Made by a program: the position numbers and the translations under genes. 64,000 nucleotides of DNA, taken from NCBI RefSeq assembly GCF_027409185.1, contig NC_084472.1:96798427-96862426 (forward strand), read 5' to 3'. The first letter of the stretch is position 1, and each line of letters opens with the position of its first letter. The notes under the pieces were generated by a model, which saw nothing but the letters and a program-made list of their open reading frames with translations, did not search any database and was not told the DNA's origin. Source of the stretch: Cynocephalus volans (taxonomy: Eukaryota; Chordata; Mammalia; Dermoptera; Cynocephalidae). Of this stretch, positions 45,721-57,085 are shown one piece after another.

Positions 45721-46050
45721 TAGACTAAAAGGCAATGTTAGCAATCATCTGGTTCAATGACTATTAACCTTTAGGGGGATGGAGAGAAACTGATGTAATT
45801 TGGGAACTCTCTCCTGGTGGAAAAAAATGCACATATGCATATTAATACAACTTTGCATACAATGAGAGAGTTCAGGAATTTCTTTAGCCCCTTGTTACCA
45901 GATCAAGAACTCCTGGATTAGTGGAACCCTAAATTCAATCAGAACCCCTTGCTTTCAGAGCTCAAGTACCTTGTCCAGGTCACAGGGCTAACTGGTGTTG
46001 GAGCAGAACAAAGACCACTGTATCCCAACACTAGGACCACATCTGATTAA
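45720..46050 (-). repeat. MIR-type SINE, diverged
   Basis: 'aatgttagcaatcatctggttcaa' in pieces at the left and 'caagtaccttgtccaggtca', 'cagggctaactggtgttgga' at the right match antisense MIR. The middle is not recognisable, so it may be two fragments. Confidence 0.5.
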
Positions 46051-46440
46051 AGTTACTACCCAAATTACAGCAACTCGTTATATGAGGGACTTAAAAATCA
46101 CCTTGCTAAAGTTAACCATCAGGATTTTCTTGTGGTCATTCATAATTATGCCTTATCCAGCACTATTAGTAACTTTCTAGATGGGTTTAAACTAAGAGAT
46201 TTCTTTTTTTTTTTATTTTTTTTATTTTTTTATTTTTTTTATTTTATTTATTTATTTATTTATTTATTTTTTAAATTTTATTTTGTCGATATACATTGTA
46301 GCTGATTAATGCTCCCCATCACCAAAACCTCCCTCCCTTCTCCCTCCCCCCCTCCCCCCAACAATGTCCTTTCTGTTTGTTTGTTGTATCAACTTCAAAT
46401 AATTGTGGTTGTTATATCTTCTTCCCTCCCCCCGGTTTGT

Positions 46441-46466
46441 GTGTGTGTGTGTGTATGTGTGTGTGT
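46441..46466. repeat. (GT)n in L1 3'UTR, copy 3
   Basis: GT run with one A interruption after the ORF2 stop. It is the counterpart of the runs at 6585 (copy 1) and 31165 (copy 2), with a different length. Confidence 0.9.
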
Positions 46467-46484
46467 GAATTTATATATTAATTT

Positions 46485-49400
46485 TTAGCTCCCTCCAATA
46501 AGTGAGAACATGTGGTATTTCTCTTTCTGTGCCTGACTTGTTTCACTTAATATAATTCTCTCAAGGTCCATCCATGTTGTTGCAAATGGCAGTATTTCAT
46601 TCGTTTTTATAGCTGAGTAGTATTCCATTGTGTAGATGTACCACATTTTCCGTATCCACTCATCTGATGATGGGCATTTGGGCTGGTTCCAACTCTTGGC
46701 TATTGTAAAGAGTGCTGCGATGAACATTGGGGAACAGGTATACCTTCGACTTGATGATTTCCATTCCTCTGGGTATATTCCCAACAGTGGGATAGCTGGG
46801 TCGTATGGTAGATCTATCTGCAATTGTTTGAGGAACCTCCATACCATTTTCCATAGAGGCTGCACCATTTTGCAGTCCCACCAACAATGTATGAGAGTTC
46901 CTTTTTCTCCGCAGCCTCGCCAGCATTTATCGTTCATAGTCTTTTGGATTTTAGCCATCCTAACTGGGGTTAGATGGTATCTCAATGTGGTTTTGATTTG
47001 CATTTCCCGGATGCTGAGTGATGTTGAGCATTTTTTCATATGTCTGTTGGCCATTTGGATATCTTCCTTAGAGAAATGCCTACTTAGCTCTTTTGCCCAT
47101 TTTTTAATTGGGTTGCTTGTTTTCTTCTTGTAAAGTTGTTTGAGTTCCTTATATATTCTGGATATTAATCCTTTGTCAGACGTATATTTTGCAAATATTT
47201 TCTCCCACTCTGTTGGTTGTCTTTTAACTCTTTTAATTGTTTCTTTTGCTGTGCAGAAGCTTTTTAGTTTGATATAATCCCATTTGTTTATTTTTCCTTT
47301 GGTTGCCCGTGCTTTTGGGGTCATATTCATGAAGTCTGTGCCCAGTCCTATTTCCTGAAGTGTTTCCCCTATGTTTTCTTTAAGAAGTTTTATTGTCTCA
47401 GGGTGTATATTTAAATCCTTAATCCATTTTGAATTGATTTTAGTATACGGTGAGAGGTATGGATCTAGTTTCATTCTCCTGCATATCGATATCCAGTTAT
47501 CCCAGCACCACTTGCTGAAGAGGCAGTCTCTTCCCCAGTGAATAGGCTTGGTGCCTTTGTCAAAGATCAGATGGCAGTAAGTGTGTGGGTTGATTTCTGG
47601 ATTCTCTATTCTATTCCATTGGTCAGTGTGTCTGTTTTTATGCCAGTACCATACTGTTTTGGTTATTATAGCTTTGTAGTATAGCTTAAAGTCAGGTAGT
47701 GTTATGCCTCCAGCTTTATTTTTTTTGCTGAGCATTGCTTTGGCTATTCGTGATCTTTTATTGTTCCATATAAATGTCTGAATAGTTTTTTCCATTTCTG
47801 AGAAAAATGTCTTTGGAATTTTGATGGGGATTGCATTGAATTTGTATATCACTTTGGGTAGTATGGACATTTTCACTATGTTGATTCTTCCAATCCAAGA
47901 GCATGGAATATCTTTCCATCTTCTTGTATCCTCTCTAATTTCTCTCAGCAGTGGTTTGTAGTTCTCATTATAGAGATTTTTCACCTCCTTGGTTAACTCA
48001 ATTCCTAAGTATTTTATTTTTTTGGTGGCTATTGTAAATGGGCAGGCTTTCTTGATTTCTCGTTCTGCATGTTCACTATTGGAGAAAAGAAATGCTACTG
48101 ATTTTTGTGTGTTGATTTTGTATCCTGCTACTGTGCTGAAATCATTTATCAATTCCAACAGTTTTTTTGTAGAGGTTTTAGGCTGTTCGATATATAGGAT
48201 CATGTCATCTGCAAACAGGGACAGTTTGACTTCATCTTTTCCAATCTGGATGCCCTTTATTTCCTTCTCTTCTCTGATTGCTCTGGCTAGTACTTCCAAC
48301 ACTATGTTGAATAGGAGTGGTGAGAGTGGGCATCCTTGTCTAGTGCCTGTTCTTAAAGGAAAAGCTTTCAGCTTTTCCCCATTCAGGATGATATTGGCAG
48401 TGGGTTTGTCATATATGGCTTTAATTATGTTGAGATACTTTCCCTCTATACCTAACTTATAGAGGGTCTTTGTCATGAATGAGTGCTGAACTTTATCAAA
48501 TGCTTTTTCAGCATCTATAGAGATGATCATATGGTCCTTGTGTTTGAGTTTATTAATATGGTGTATCACATTTATTGATTTGCGTATGTTGAACCAACCT
48601 TGCATCCCTGGGATGAATCCCACTTGATCGTGATGAATAATTTTTCGTATGTGTTGCTGTATTCTGTTTGCTAGTATTTTATTGAGGATTTTTGCATCTA
48701 TATTCATCAAGGATATCGGCCTGTAGTTTTCTTTTTTGGTTATATCTTTACCTGGTTTTGGTATCAGGATGATGTTTGCTTCATAGAATGAGTTTGGGAG
48801 ATTTGGGTCCGTTTCAATCTTTTGGAATAGTTTGTAAAGAATCGGTGTCAATTCCTCTTTGAATGTTTGATAAAATTCTGCTGTGAATCCATCTGGTCCT
48901 GGGCTTTTCTTTGTTGGGAGCCTTCTGATAACAGCTTCAATCTCCTTTATTGTTATTGGTCTGTTCAAATTTTCTACGTCTTCACGGTTCAGTTTTGGGA
49001 GCTTGTGTGTGTCCAGAAATTTATCCATTTCCTCCAGATTTTCAAATTTGTTGGCGTACAGTTGTTTATAGGAGTCTCGAATGATTCCTTGTATTTCAGA
49101 TGAATCAGTTGTAATATCGCCTTTTTCATTTCTAATTTTTGTTATTTGAGTCTTCTCTCTTCTTTTTTTTGTTAGCCATGCTAATGGCTTGTCAATTTTA
49201 TTTATCTTTTCAAAAAACCAACTTTTTGATTCGTTGATCTTTTGAATTGTTTTTTGGTTTTCAATTTCATTCAGTTCTGCTCTGATCTTAATGATTTCTT
49301 TCCGTCTGCTAACTTTAGGATTGGATTGTTCTTGTTTTTCTAGTTCTTTAAGGTGAAGTGTTAGGTTGTTCACTTGCCATCTTTCCATTCTTCTGAAGTG

Positions 49401-50312
49401 AGCATTTAATGCAATAAATTTTCCCCTCAATACTGCTTTTGCAGTATCCCACAGGTTTTGGTATGATGTATCATTGTTTTCATTAGTTTCAATAAACTTT
49501 TTGATTTCCTGCTTGATTTCTTCTTGGACCCATATGTCATTAAGTAGAATGCTGTTTAATTTCCATGTGTTTGTATAGTTTCCAGAGTTTTGTTTGTTAT
49601 TAATTTCTAGTTTTAATCCATTGTGGTCTGAGAAGATACATGGGACAATTCCAATTTTTTTGAATTTATTGAGACTTGATTTGTGACCTAATATGTGATC
49701 TATCCTGGAGAATGATCCATGTGCTGATGAGAAGAATGAATATTCTGAGGTTGTTGGGTGGAATGTTCTGTAGATATCTGCCAATTCCAATTGGTCTAGA
49801 GTCTTGTTTAGATCTTGTGTTTCTCTACTGATTCTTTGCCTAGATGATCTGTCTAATATTGACAGTGGAGTGTTCAGGTCCCCTGCTATTATGGTATTAG
49901 TGTCTATTTCCTTCTTTAGGTCTAATAGAGTTTGTTTTATAAATCTGGCTGCTCCAACATTGGGTGCGTACATATTTATGATTGTTATGTCTTCTTGATG
50001 GATCAGTCCTTTTATCATTAAGTAGTGTCCCTCATTGTCTCTTTTTATGGTTTTTAGTTTAAAGTCTATTTTGTCAGATATAAGAATAGCCACTCCAGCT
50101 CGTTTTTCTTTTCTGTTTGCATGGTAAATCTTTTTCCATCCTTTCACTCTTAGTCTGTGTGAATCTTTATGGGTGAGGTGGGTCTCTTGTAGGCAGCATA
50201 TAGTTGGGTCCTGCTTTTTGATCCAGTCAGCCAGTCTGTGTCTTTTAATTGGGGAATTTAAGCCTTTAACATTAAGAGTTGTTATTGAAAGGTGTTGATT
50301 TATTCCTAGCAT
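46485..50312 (-). CDS. L1 ORF2p, intact, copy 3
   Basis: 1275 residues, the same length as copy 1. It keeps N14, E43, D145, N147, D205, D229 and H230 of the endonuclease, the FADD motif of the reverse transcriptase and the terminal C-X3-C-X7-H-X4-C. I count about eight differences from copy 1, among them Val for Ile near 223, Ser for Tyr in RDSYKQLY, Pro for Ala in TDPNLPN, Asn for Thr in ILNKILA, Arg for Gly in HAEREIKK, Ser for Pro in NKRSRI and Met for Thr in DFMNMTP. None hits a catalytic residue. ORF1 ends 187 nt upstream. Confidence 0.97.
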   Translation of the reverse strand: MLGINQHLSITTLNVKGLNSPIKRHRLADWIKKQDPTICCLQETHLTHKDSHRLRVKGWKKIYHANRKEKRAGVAILISDKIDFKLKTIKRDNEGHYLMIKGLIHQEDITIINMYAPNVGAARFIKQTLLDLKKEIDTNTIIAGDLNTPLSILDRSSRQRISRETQDLNKTLDQLELADIYRTFHPTTSEYSFFSSAHGSFSRIDHILGHKSSLNKFKKIGIVPCIFSDHNGLKLEINNKQNSGNYTNTWKLNSILLNDIWVQEEIKQEIKKFIETNENNDTSYQNLWDTAKAVLRGKFIALNAHFRRMERWQVNNLTLHLKELEKQEQSNPKVSRRKEIIKIRAELNEIENQKTIQKINESKSWFFEKINKIDKPLAWLTKKRREKTQITKIRNEKGDITTDSSEIQGIIRDSYKQLYANKFENLEEMDKFLDTHKLPKLNREDVENLNRPITIKEIEAVIRRLPTKKSPGPDGFTAEFYQTFKEELTPILYKLFQKIETDPNLPNSFYEANIILIPKPGKDITKKENYRPISLMNIDAKILNKILANRIQQHIRKIIHHDQVGFIPGMQGWFNIRKSINVIHHINKLKHKDHMIISIDAEKAFDKVQHSFMTKTLYKLGIEGKYLNIIKAIYDKPTANIILNGEKLKAFPLRTGTRQGCPLSPLLFNIVLEVLARAIREEKEIKGIQIGKDEVKLSLFADDMILYIEQPKTSTKKLLELINDFSTVAGYKINTQKSVAFLFSNSEHAEREIKKACPFTIATKKIKYLGIELTKEVKNLYNENYKPLLREIREDTRRWKDIPCSWIGRINIVKMSILPKVIYKFNAIPIKIPKTFFSEMEKTIQTFIWNNKRSRIAKAMLSKKNKAGGITLPDFKLYYKAIITKTVWYWHKNRHTDQWNRIENPEINPHTYCHLIFDKGTKPIHWGRDCLFSKWCWDNWISICRRMKLDPYLSPYTKINSKWIKDLNIHPETIKLLKENIGETLQEIGLGTDFMNMTPKARATKGKINKWDYIKLKSFCTAKETIKRVKRQPTEWEKIFAKYTSDKGLISRIYKELKQLYKKKTSNPIKKWAKELSRHFSKEDIQMANRHMKKCSTSLSIREMQIKTTLRYHLTPVRMAKIQKTMNDKCWRGCGEKGTLIHCWWDCKMVQPLWKMVWRFLKQLQIDLPYDPAIPLLGIYPEEWKSSSRRYTCSPMFIAALFTIAKSWNQPKCPSSDEWIRKMWYIYTMEYYSAIKTNEILPFATTWMDLERIILSETSQAQKEKYHMFSLIGGS

Positions 50313-50499
50313 TTTATTGGTTGTTTGGTTGTCTTAGGTGTCTTTTGTTCCTTGCTTTCTGATTTACTGTTTGGTTTCTTTGTTTGTTGGTTCCTTAGGT
50401 TGTAGATAGTGTTTTTGTTAGCTTGTTTTCTCTTCATGAATGCCATTTTTATTGTACTAGCGGGTTTAGATTTTTCTTAGGTTTTTATGGCAGTGGTAG

Positions 50500-51498
50500 T
50501 TATTTTTCAGGAACCAAACCCAGTACTCCCTTGAGGATTTCTTGTAAGGGTGGTCTTGTGGTAGTGAACTCCCGCAGTTTTTGTTTGTCTGAGAAATATA
50601 CTATTTGCCCCTCATTTCGGAAGGATAGCCTTGCAGGGTAGAGTATTCTTGGCTGGCAATCTTTGTCTTTTAGTATTTTGAAAATATCATCCCATTCCTT
50701 TCTAGCTTTTAGGGTTTGTGATGAAAAGTCTGATGTTAACCTGATTGGGGCTCCCTTATAGGTGATTTGACGCTTCTCTCTTGCAGCTTTTAAGATTCTC
50801 TCTTTGTCTCTGAGTTTTGCCAATTTGAGTATGACATGTCTTGGAGAAGGCCTTTTTGGGTTGAATACGTTTGGAGATCGTTGAGCTTCCTGGATCTGAA
50901 GATCTGTGATTTTTCCTATACCTGGGAAGTTTTCTGCCACTATTTTGTTGAATATGTTTTCAATGGAATCTCCATTTTCCTCCCCTTCTGGAATACCCAT
51001 GACTCGGATATTTGAGCGCTTGAGGTTGTCTGATATCTCTCTCAGATTTTCTTCCATGTCCTTGATTCTTTTTTCTTTCTTTTTGTCTGCTTGTGTTATT
51101 TCAAACAGCCCATCTTCAAGTTCAGAGGTTCTCTCTTCAACTTCGACAAGCCTGCTGGTTAAACTCTCCGTTGTGTTTTTTATTTCGCTGAATAACTTCT
51201 TCAGTTCAGCAAGTTCTGCTACATTTTTTTTCAGGACATTGATTTCCTTGTATATTTCCTCTTTCAGATCCTGTATACTTTTCCTCATTTCATCATGATG
51301 TCTAGCTGAGTTTTCTTGTATCTCATTCAGTTTCCTTAGAATTATCACTCGAAATTCCTTGTCAGTTATTTCAAGGGCTTCTTGTTCTATAGGATCTAGA
51401 GTATGAGATTTATTAACTTTTGGTGGTGTACTTTCTTGATTTTTTGTATTTCTGGTGTCTTTTTTTTGGTGTTTATTCATTGTGGCAGGGGGTTGCAC
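50500..51498 (-). CDS. L1 ORF1p, intact, copy 3
   Basis: 332 residues with basic N-terminus, coiled coil (about 45-155), RRM (about 160-255) and C-terminal domain (about 256-325). Differences from copy 1 are Gln for Lys at residue 2, Asn for Lys at 184 and Leu for Val at 224. Asn184 is shared with copy 2, so Lys184 of copy 1 is probably the derived state. Together with its ORF2 this copy has a complete set of L1 proteins. Confidence 0.96.
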   Translation of the reverse strand: MQPPATMNKHQKKDTRNTKNQESTPPKVNKSHTLDPIEQEALEITDKEFRVIILRKLNEIQENSARHHDEMRKSIQDLKEEIYKEINVLKKNVAELAELKKLFSEIKNTTESLTSRLVEVEERTSELEDGLFEITQADKKKEKRIKDMEENLREISDNLKRSNIRVMGIPEGEENGDSIENIFNKIVAENFPGIGKITDLQIQEAQRSPNVFNPKRPSPRHVILKLAKLRDKERILKAAREKRQITYKGAPIRLTSDFSSQTLKARKEWDDIFKILKDKDCQPRILYPARLSFRNEGQIVYFSDKQKLREFTTTRPPLQEILKGVLGLVPEK

Positions 51499-52053
51499 AG
51501 TTCACCGGTTTGAGACTAATGACTAACTAGGATGTTGCTGTGGTTGCCAATTTGGTATGGCTCCCGCCGTGACTGCTCAGTTGGCCTCTAGTGTCTTGTG
51601 TGTGTGGTTGCCTCCGGTCTTGGGCTTCTCCGGGGATCCACCTTTCTGGTCAGCTTGGACTCTGCTGGGCTGGTGGATCACGTACCACAGGGTGTGTGAT
51701 CTCTGTTGAGCTTTCACTTTCTGTACAGGACTTCTCCCCGTTCCGTGTGCTCTGGCCCAGGCTGTTAGATCGTGCAGTGGCGACCCCACCGGGTGTGTGG
51801 TTTCTGTCGAGTCTCCGCCTCCCTGGCCGCACGTCTCCCCCCTCTGTGCACACTGTGCTGGGCTGGGGCGTGTCTTCTGCACCCCTCGTCTATCAGCTGG
51901 GCCTTCAAGACCCTGCTCCGCACCGCCTCGCCCAGGAAGTCTACCAGGTTTCTGCTAGGCACAGACGACCGGTCTCTCTGGGTGCCTTTGTAGCACTGTG
52001 TAGATCTTTCTCGGGTCTTGTTCACCTTTGTATCCCCCCGGTATAAACCGAGT

Positions 52054-52728
52054 CTAGTGCCCGCCTGCAGCCTGCTCTCCGGCAGGTTCAAGCGGACCTG
52101 GGAACTCTCCTACCACACTATTCCCAACCAGAAATTCGTTAGGCTTTTTTCCAAACTGGTGGTCGCAGAGATGGAATCTGCCTCCCAGTAACAGGAAGTT
52201 TACCGGGACCGGAGTCCAGGGTGTGGTGGAGTGACAGTCGGCCCGCCCGTACTTCCTAGCCCTCCCAACACTGGTCTGGACGCCCCACACCCCCAGCCCT
52301 GCCAGAGAACCGCGGAGGGAGTGGGAGAGGAGGTCGGCCCGCAGGGTCCAGAAAGCCCCGCGCCAGGCCAAGCAAATGGGCTCAGTGATGGCCGAGCAGG
52401 GCGGAGCTGCCCGCACCTGGGAAAATGGAGGCAGCACCGGGGCAGTGAGTGGCCTGGTGGTGCAGGCGGGAGCCGCGTGGGCATCCACCCCCCGAACAGA
52501 GCTGTGCCAGGGATCACTCACAGTGCTGTGCCAGGTCGGGCGCTCGCTCTGTCTCTGGTTTGTTGCCTTCCGTGTTCTCGGCGCTGCCGCCTCGGGCTGT
52601 TCAGACGCGGCGCCGCTCGGGCGCTCCCAGGAATCTTCTTTAATGCCGGCCTGAAACCTCGAATCCTGAATAGGGCAGCTGGCCGCCTTCAGTGCGGCCC
52701 CAGCCTCCGGGATCCTGGCTGCATCCAC
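52054..52728 (-). other. 224-codon sense open frame in L1 5'UTR, copy 3
   Basis: MDAARIPEAGAALKAASCPI..., the same length and position as in copies 1 and 2. No domain is recognised. Confidence 0.25.
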
Positions 52729-52824
52729 AGCAGCCCTGGCGCCGTGTTCCCTGTTTCAAGACTCGCTTTTGCAGCTAAGAATCAGTTCTTTTCCTGCTCC
52801 ACACTTCAAAGCTGTTGCCTGTAA
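52231..52824 (+). other. 197-codon antisense open frame in L1 5'UTR, copy 3
   Basis: The third colinear copy of the antisense frame. It shares start, length and end with the other two, and it differs from copy 1 by six residues. See the finding on selection. Confidence 0.3.
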
Positions 52825-53087
52825 ATGAGGCAGCCTCTCCTGCCGGGGGCAATGTGGCGTTGAGCCCCCACGACCGGCCAGCAGCAGCAGTCCTCCCTTA
52901 AGAGATGGCCAGAGGAAGGTCCACAAGTTTCCGGGCTGCCTGAGGCCCAGTGGCCACCTTTTCCACCTCAGCTACTCCGCGCCAGCCGCCGCAGCGGCCG
53001 CCATCTTGAAACTCCCTAAACTAAGAGATTTCTAATTAGGTTGTACTATTTCCATTCGATTAGTGGCATGCTCTGATCTGCTGTTTC

Positions 53088-53089
<2 letters not shown>

Positions 53090-53121
<32 letters not shown>
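53090..53121. repeat. (GT)16 microsatellite
   Basis: A pure TG run outside any recognised element, about 75 bp beyond the 5' end of L1 copy 3. Confidence 0.95.
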
Positions 53122-53124
<3 letters not shown>

Positions 53125-53689
53125 AATTTTTCTTGTTATTTTGAAATGTCAGGGTAATACATCTCTTTAAGGAGTGGTAGAAAAAACTTTAAGACCACTC
53201 CTGATTAGCACAGGGATAGTTCTCAGAGTATCAGATCTTCATGTTGCCCACTAAATTACTTTAAAGTAAAATAAGATTCTAGGGTAAACAGGCTTTAAAA
53301 TATCTGAGGCAGTATCACTTCTATTGAAATTCATAGGATGGTAATCTAAAGCAGGTGTTGTCAGGTTTTTGGATGAGGTAGACATGCTTATCTTAATACA
53401 CAGATTCAAAGAATGACTTTCCTAGGGCCGGTAAACAACTAGAGGTTATAAAATTACGTACCATGGCAATAATGGAAATTATCTATATACTAATATGTAG
53501 CCATTATCTTTTTGTCATTTTAGCAACATCAATGGGCTGGGGGAAAGTGACAGTTCTGAGTTATGGACACGTGGTCTTTCTCTAACCTTATCTCTCTCTT
53601 CACAGTCAGCAGTTGAGATCATGACACCTCCTCTCTGCCCCTATACCTAGAAAATGCTCTCATCATTGACTTATTAGGCCTTATTTTGT
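53122..53689. other. No gene recognised
   Basis: No assignable feature. Confidence 0.45.
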
Positions 53690-53830
53690 TTATTTTTCTG
53701 GCTCCTCAAATAGACTTTTAGCTTAAGGACCGAGGCTTTGTTCTATCGTACTGTGAAAGTACAGTAACAAGCACAGTGCCTGACACATACTAAATGTTCA
53801 GTAAATATCTGTTGAATTACTAACTGAGGA
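53690..53830 (+). repeat. L2 3' end
   Basis: 'gacttttagcttaaggaccg', 'aagcacagtgcctgacacat' and 'actaaatgttcagtaaatat' followed by 'ctgttgaatta' is a LINE2 3' terminus in plus orientation. Confidence 0.85.
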
Positions 53831-54449
53831 AAGTAAATAAATCAACGTTCTGCACATTCCATGAACTGGCGGCTTAACCAAACAATCCCATCAAAGCTTT
53901 AATAAGAATTATCACTCCAGATAAACTTTTTGCCCTGCCTTCTTTGAAACAGTTTGTTTGTCATGGTGGGTTCTACTCTACCAGCAGAATAAATAAATAA
54001 AATAACATAAGGGGGGAAAGGGATCATTGCTCCATCAGAGATAGAATATGAGAAGGTAATAAACTTGCAGACTCACTGAAATCGAATAGAATATTTGAGA
54101 AAGGATATCTAATGGATTTGACAGAAATTAGATGTCCCTTCTATCACCCAATAAACCAAAGAGATTGATTTACTAGACACAAATGCTGTAAATAGAGCTT
54201 AAGGTAGGATTGTCCTGAGACTTTATGCAGCATTTATAGGAGATTTGAATAACAGTTCAGGACAGATTTCATGGATACATCAGATACTCAAGGACAAAGC
54301 CATGTTTCATAACACATCTTTGTATCCCCAATACAAAGTATGAGAGCACTCCAAAAAGTTATTAGAAAGATAGGTACTATCTTTTGATTTTATTCATACA
54401 TGAACATTTTTATGTATGCTCATAGAAAGTCTGACACTTAATAGGTGGG
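53831..54449. other. No gene recognised
   Basis: AT-rich sequence. Near 54345-54425 'gagcactccaaaaagtta' and 'catgaacatttttatg' faintly recall the mariner-like palindrome at 15311, but the arms no longer pair well. Confidence 0.4.
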
Positions 54450-54812
54450 GTTTTTTTAATTTTTAATTGAAACATATTAATTGTACATATTTACGTGGCG
54501 CAGAGATAGATCTCAATACATGTATACATTTGTGATGATCTAATCAGGGTAATCAGCACATTCATCACTGCAAAACAATCATTTCTTTGTGAAATGAACG
54601 TTCGGTCTCCTCTCTTCTAGTTGTTTGATCATATGCGGCAAATCATTGTTAATTATAATTCCTGGGTCAACTGTATACCAACAGAACTGATTTTTATTAG
54701 ATAGCTGCAATATTTTGTCCATTAACCAGCCTCTCACTATCTCCCCTCCCCCTTTTCCTTTCCACCCTCCACTAACCACAGTTCTGTCTCCTTTTAACAG
54801 TTCAACTTATTT

Positions 54813-54859
<47 letters not shown>

Positions 54860-55085
54860 TTTGGTTTTTGTTTTGTTTTGTTTTGTTTTTACCTCCCATG
54901 TATGAGTGAGAATATGCAGTATTTTTCATTCTGTGCCTGGCTTATTTCACTGAACATAATTTTCTCCAAGCTCATCCATGCTGCTGCAAAGGGCAGAATT
55001 TCATTCTTTTTTATGATTGAGTAGTATTCTATTGTGTATCTGTACCACATTTTCTTTATTCAGTCATCCATCAGTGGGCATTATT
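54450..55085 (-). mobile_element. Old L1 3' end (5'-truncated), with embedded microsatellite
   Basis: On plus, 'attgaaacatattaattgta' marks the antisense L1 tail/3'UTR. '(TTTA)n' and '(TTTTG)n' tracts follow, then 'acctcccatgtatgagtgag', 'ctgtgcctggcttatttcac' and 'ccatgctgctgcaaagggca', the antisense of the ORF2 end. The order is reversed relative to the plus-strand L1 at 4475, confirming minus orientation. It is 5'-truncated and non-coding. Confidence 0.85.
54808..54890. repeat. (TTTA)n followed by (TTTTG)n
   Basis: About 13 TTTA units (54808-54862), then about five TTTTG units. It is inside the old L1 3'UTR, immediately after the ORF2 stop region in element orientation. Confidence 0.95.
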
Positions 55086-56224
55086 TTATTTATTTGTACA
55101 TGTGAAAGTGTGTTGATCTACATGTATATCTTTGTGTGTGTGTGTATTACATTTTGTTGAATTGGTATTCATTTATGTCAAGTGATTTTTTGAGAGGTGC
55201 TAAGAAGGCCCTACTGACAAACTTAGCTCTTCTATCTCAGAACCTGAGAACCCATTGCTATAGATTTATTCTTTTTAAGTTTAGCTTCTTGCACCTGGAA
55301 TTTTTTAAAATAATGAGTTAAGTAACATTCTGCAGAATTTCATAAAATATATAGCATGGTTTTGTGTCTTGGGACTATCCAAGAGGGGAGATATATTCCA
55401 CAGCCTTTTCCAAACTCATTTGACCCAGAAATTTTTTTCAAAAAACATGTTTTTTGACTCGAGAAGCACAGCACACCCATCAGAACTAAATCACACTAAC
55501 GTGTTAAGGTTTTCTTCCATAAATAGATGGGGGGACCTTAGTGTGTAGAGAAACCCCTGAGAAGGTACTTGAAGTACTAATAGAAAAGAGAAAAAAAGAG
55601 GTCTTGAGGGTAAATGCCATCATTTTCTGAAAAATATGTCATTTCCCCAAAGCCCTTTCTTCTCTTTCCCTCCATGTTCCTATGCTGTGGAAGCTGCTAA
55701 TAATAATAATAAAAATAATCACTAACGGTTATTAGCATTGGCAAAAAATGTAAATGTTTCACATTTCTGCACGAGGGCATTCTGAGCGCAAATTACTGGC
55801 AACCTGGCTGGAAGGATAAGTGAATGTAAAACCCAAAAACTGCAGTCTTTGAAATATCCTGGTGAGATTTACAGGTTTATCTCCCTTGGATCTAATTTGT
55901 TCACATTCCAAAGGATTGTGAACACCTCAGAACCTTTGCCTTCTCTTCCTGCAGAGGCTTTGTTTCCATAGACAACAAAGGTTTTCCTCCGTCTCTTAGG
56001 AGGCAGGTGGGCAGCTGTATAGCTCCTGCATAAGCTCTGAGATTCATCATTTCAGGACCTCTGTGTGCAAATCCCACTTCACTCTCATTATGCTGCTGTG
56101 TAGGACTGGGGCATGGGAAACCCCTGCTAAGATCACCAGTAAATGGATAATCAGTCTGCCTCTGATTCAAAAACCTTTGTTAACTGTCAGATAAAATAAA
56201 TAAATGATATTAAAAACGTATCAG
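55086..56224. other. No gene recognised
   Basis: Intergenic sequence. The 89-codon antisense frame at 55901-56170 has no domain. A short (AAT)n is at 55700-55720. Confidence 0.45.
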
Positions 56225-56430
56225 GCCTTTATTACATTCCAGTTACTGTGCTAAGGGCTCTGTGTACACTATCATATTTAATGTTTATTGATCTTCACAA
56301 TCTTACTATATGAGATATTAGGATTGATTTAAAGATGAAGAGACTAAAGGTCAGCTCTTAAGTGGTCAGCCCAAGGTCACACTTCTCTTAATCAGTTGCA
56401 ATGCACTTCTAACCTAAGTCAGACTGACTC
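56225..56430 (-). repeat. MIR SINE, nearly full length
   Basis: 'ccagttactgtgctaagggc', 'atgaagagactaaaggtcag' and 'agcccaaggtcacacttctc' follow antisense MIR order. Confidence 0.82.
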
Positions 56431-56562
56431 ATTACCTCCCTGTTCTTGAGAGCAGGCATTTTATCGGTTTTGTTCATCAATGTATCCCTCATACCTAGAA
56501 GAGTGCTTGGCCCTCAATAGGTACTCAGAACACATTTGTTGAATGATTGCTGTACTGCTCTC
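56431..56562 (+). repeat. L2 3' end
   Basis: 'cttgagagcaggcattttat', 'gttcatcaatgtatccctca', 'tacctagaagagtgcttggc' and 'ctcaataggtactcagaaca' end in 'tttgttgaatga', a LINE2 3' terminus. Confidence 0.88.
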
Positions 56563-56887
56563 AGGAGTTAGAAATCGGGCAGCATTCTTGGGAGCTTAAT
56601 TTCAGTTAGCAAGTCAAAGCAGAACCATCTTATGCAATAGATTTAATTCGATCATGCATTCTTTTACAGTTTTCAAAGAACATATTAGGGAAATACTTAG
56701 ACCCTTAAAATAAGTCACAGGTAGAAAGTACTAAGACTTGGTATGTGCAGCTTGTATGTAAACTGAATTCATTCTAAATGGAGTGAGTGAAAAGCATTTG
56801 CAGTTATAACAAAGAACATTGTTGTCTCATAACAGTAAAGATTAATTCTTTGCTTCATAATCAGTAGAACAGTTTCTTTAAAAAATA

Positions 56888-57085
56888 CAGTCGTGCATCA
56901 CTTAACATCGGGCATATGTTCTGACAAATGTGTTGTCAGGTAATTTCGTCTTTGTGCAAAAAACATAGAGTGTATTTACACCAACTTAGATGGTATAGCC
57001 TACTGCACACCTAGGCTATTGTTGCACCCACCATTGTATATGCAGTCTGTCACTGACCAAAATGTTGTTACACGGCGCATGACTG
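56888..57085 (+). mobile_element. Tigger-family MITE, internally deleted
   Basis: The left end, CAGTCGTGCATCACTTAAC, pairs with the right end 'gttacacggcgcatgactg' as terminal inverted repeats. TA precedes the left end (56886-56887). The inner words 'catagagtgtatttacacca', 'gatggtatagcctactgcac' and 'acacctaggctatt' are typical of a TcMar-Tigger non-autonomous element. At 198 bp, its middle is deleted. I am unsure of the exact family name. Confidence 0.8.

Larger units (their letters stand above)
51499..53016 (-). promoter_or_regulatory. L1 5'UTR and internal promoter, copy 3
   Basis: 1518 bp, CpG-rich, opening GGGAGTTTCAAGATGGCGGC with the YY1-type AAGATGGCGGC. A GCGGCCGC octamer occurs right after it (copy 1 has GCGGCGGC). 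This is a probable CpG island. Confidence 0.85.
46188..53033 (-). mobile_element. Young full-length L1, copy 3 (with target-site duplication)
   Basis: Complete LINE-1 on the minus strand, with intact ORF1 and ORF2. The perfect 17-bp target duplication TAAACTAAGAGATTTCT is at 46188-46204 and 53017-53033, and the body is 46205-53016. On its sense strand the first-strand nick context is TT/AGAA, close to the L1 endonuclease preference TT/AAAA. The A-tail is a mix of (A)n and (AAAT)n, less pure than in copy 1, and carries no transduced segment. It lies 40 kb from copy 1 in direct orientation. Confidence 0.97.

Noticed and set aside
54345..54425. Second mariner-like palindrome
   Set aside because: Only fragments of the arms match those at 15311, and pairing is too poor to support a call.
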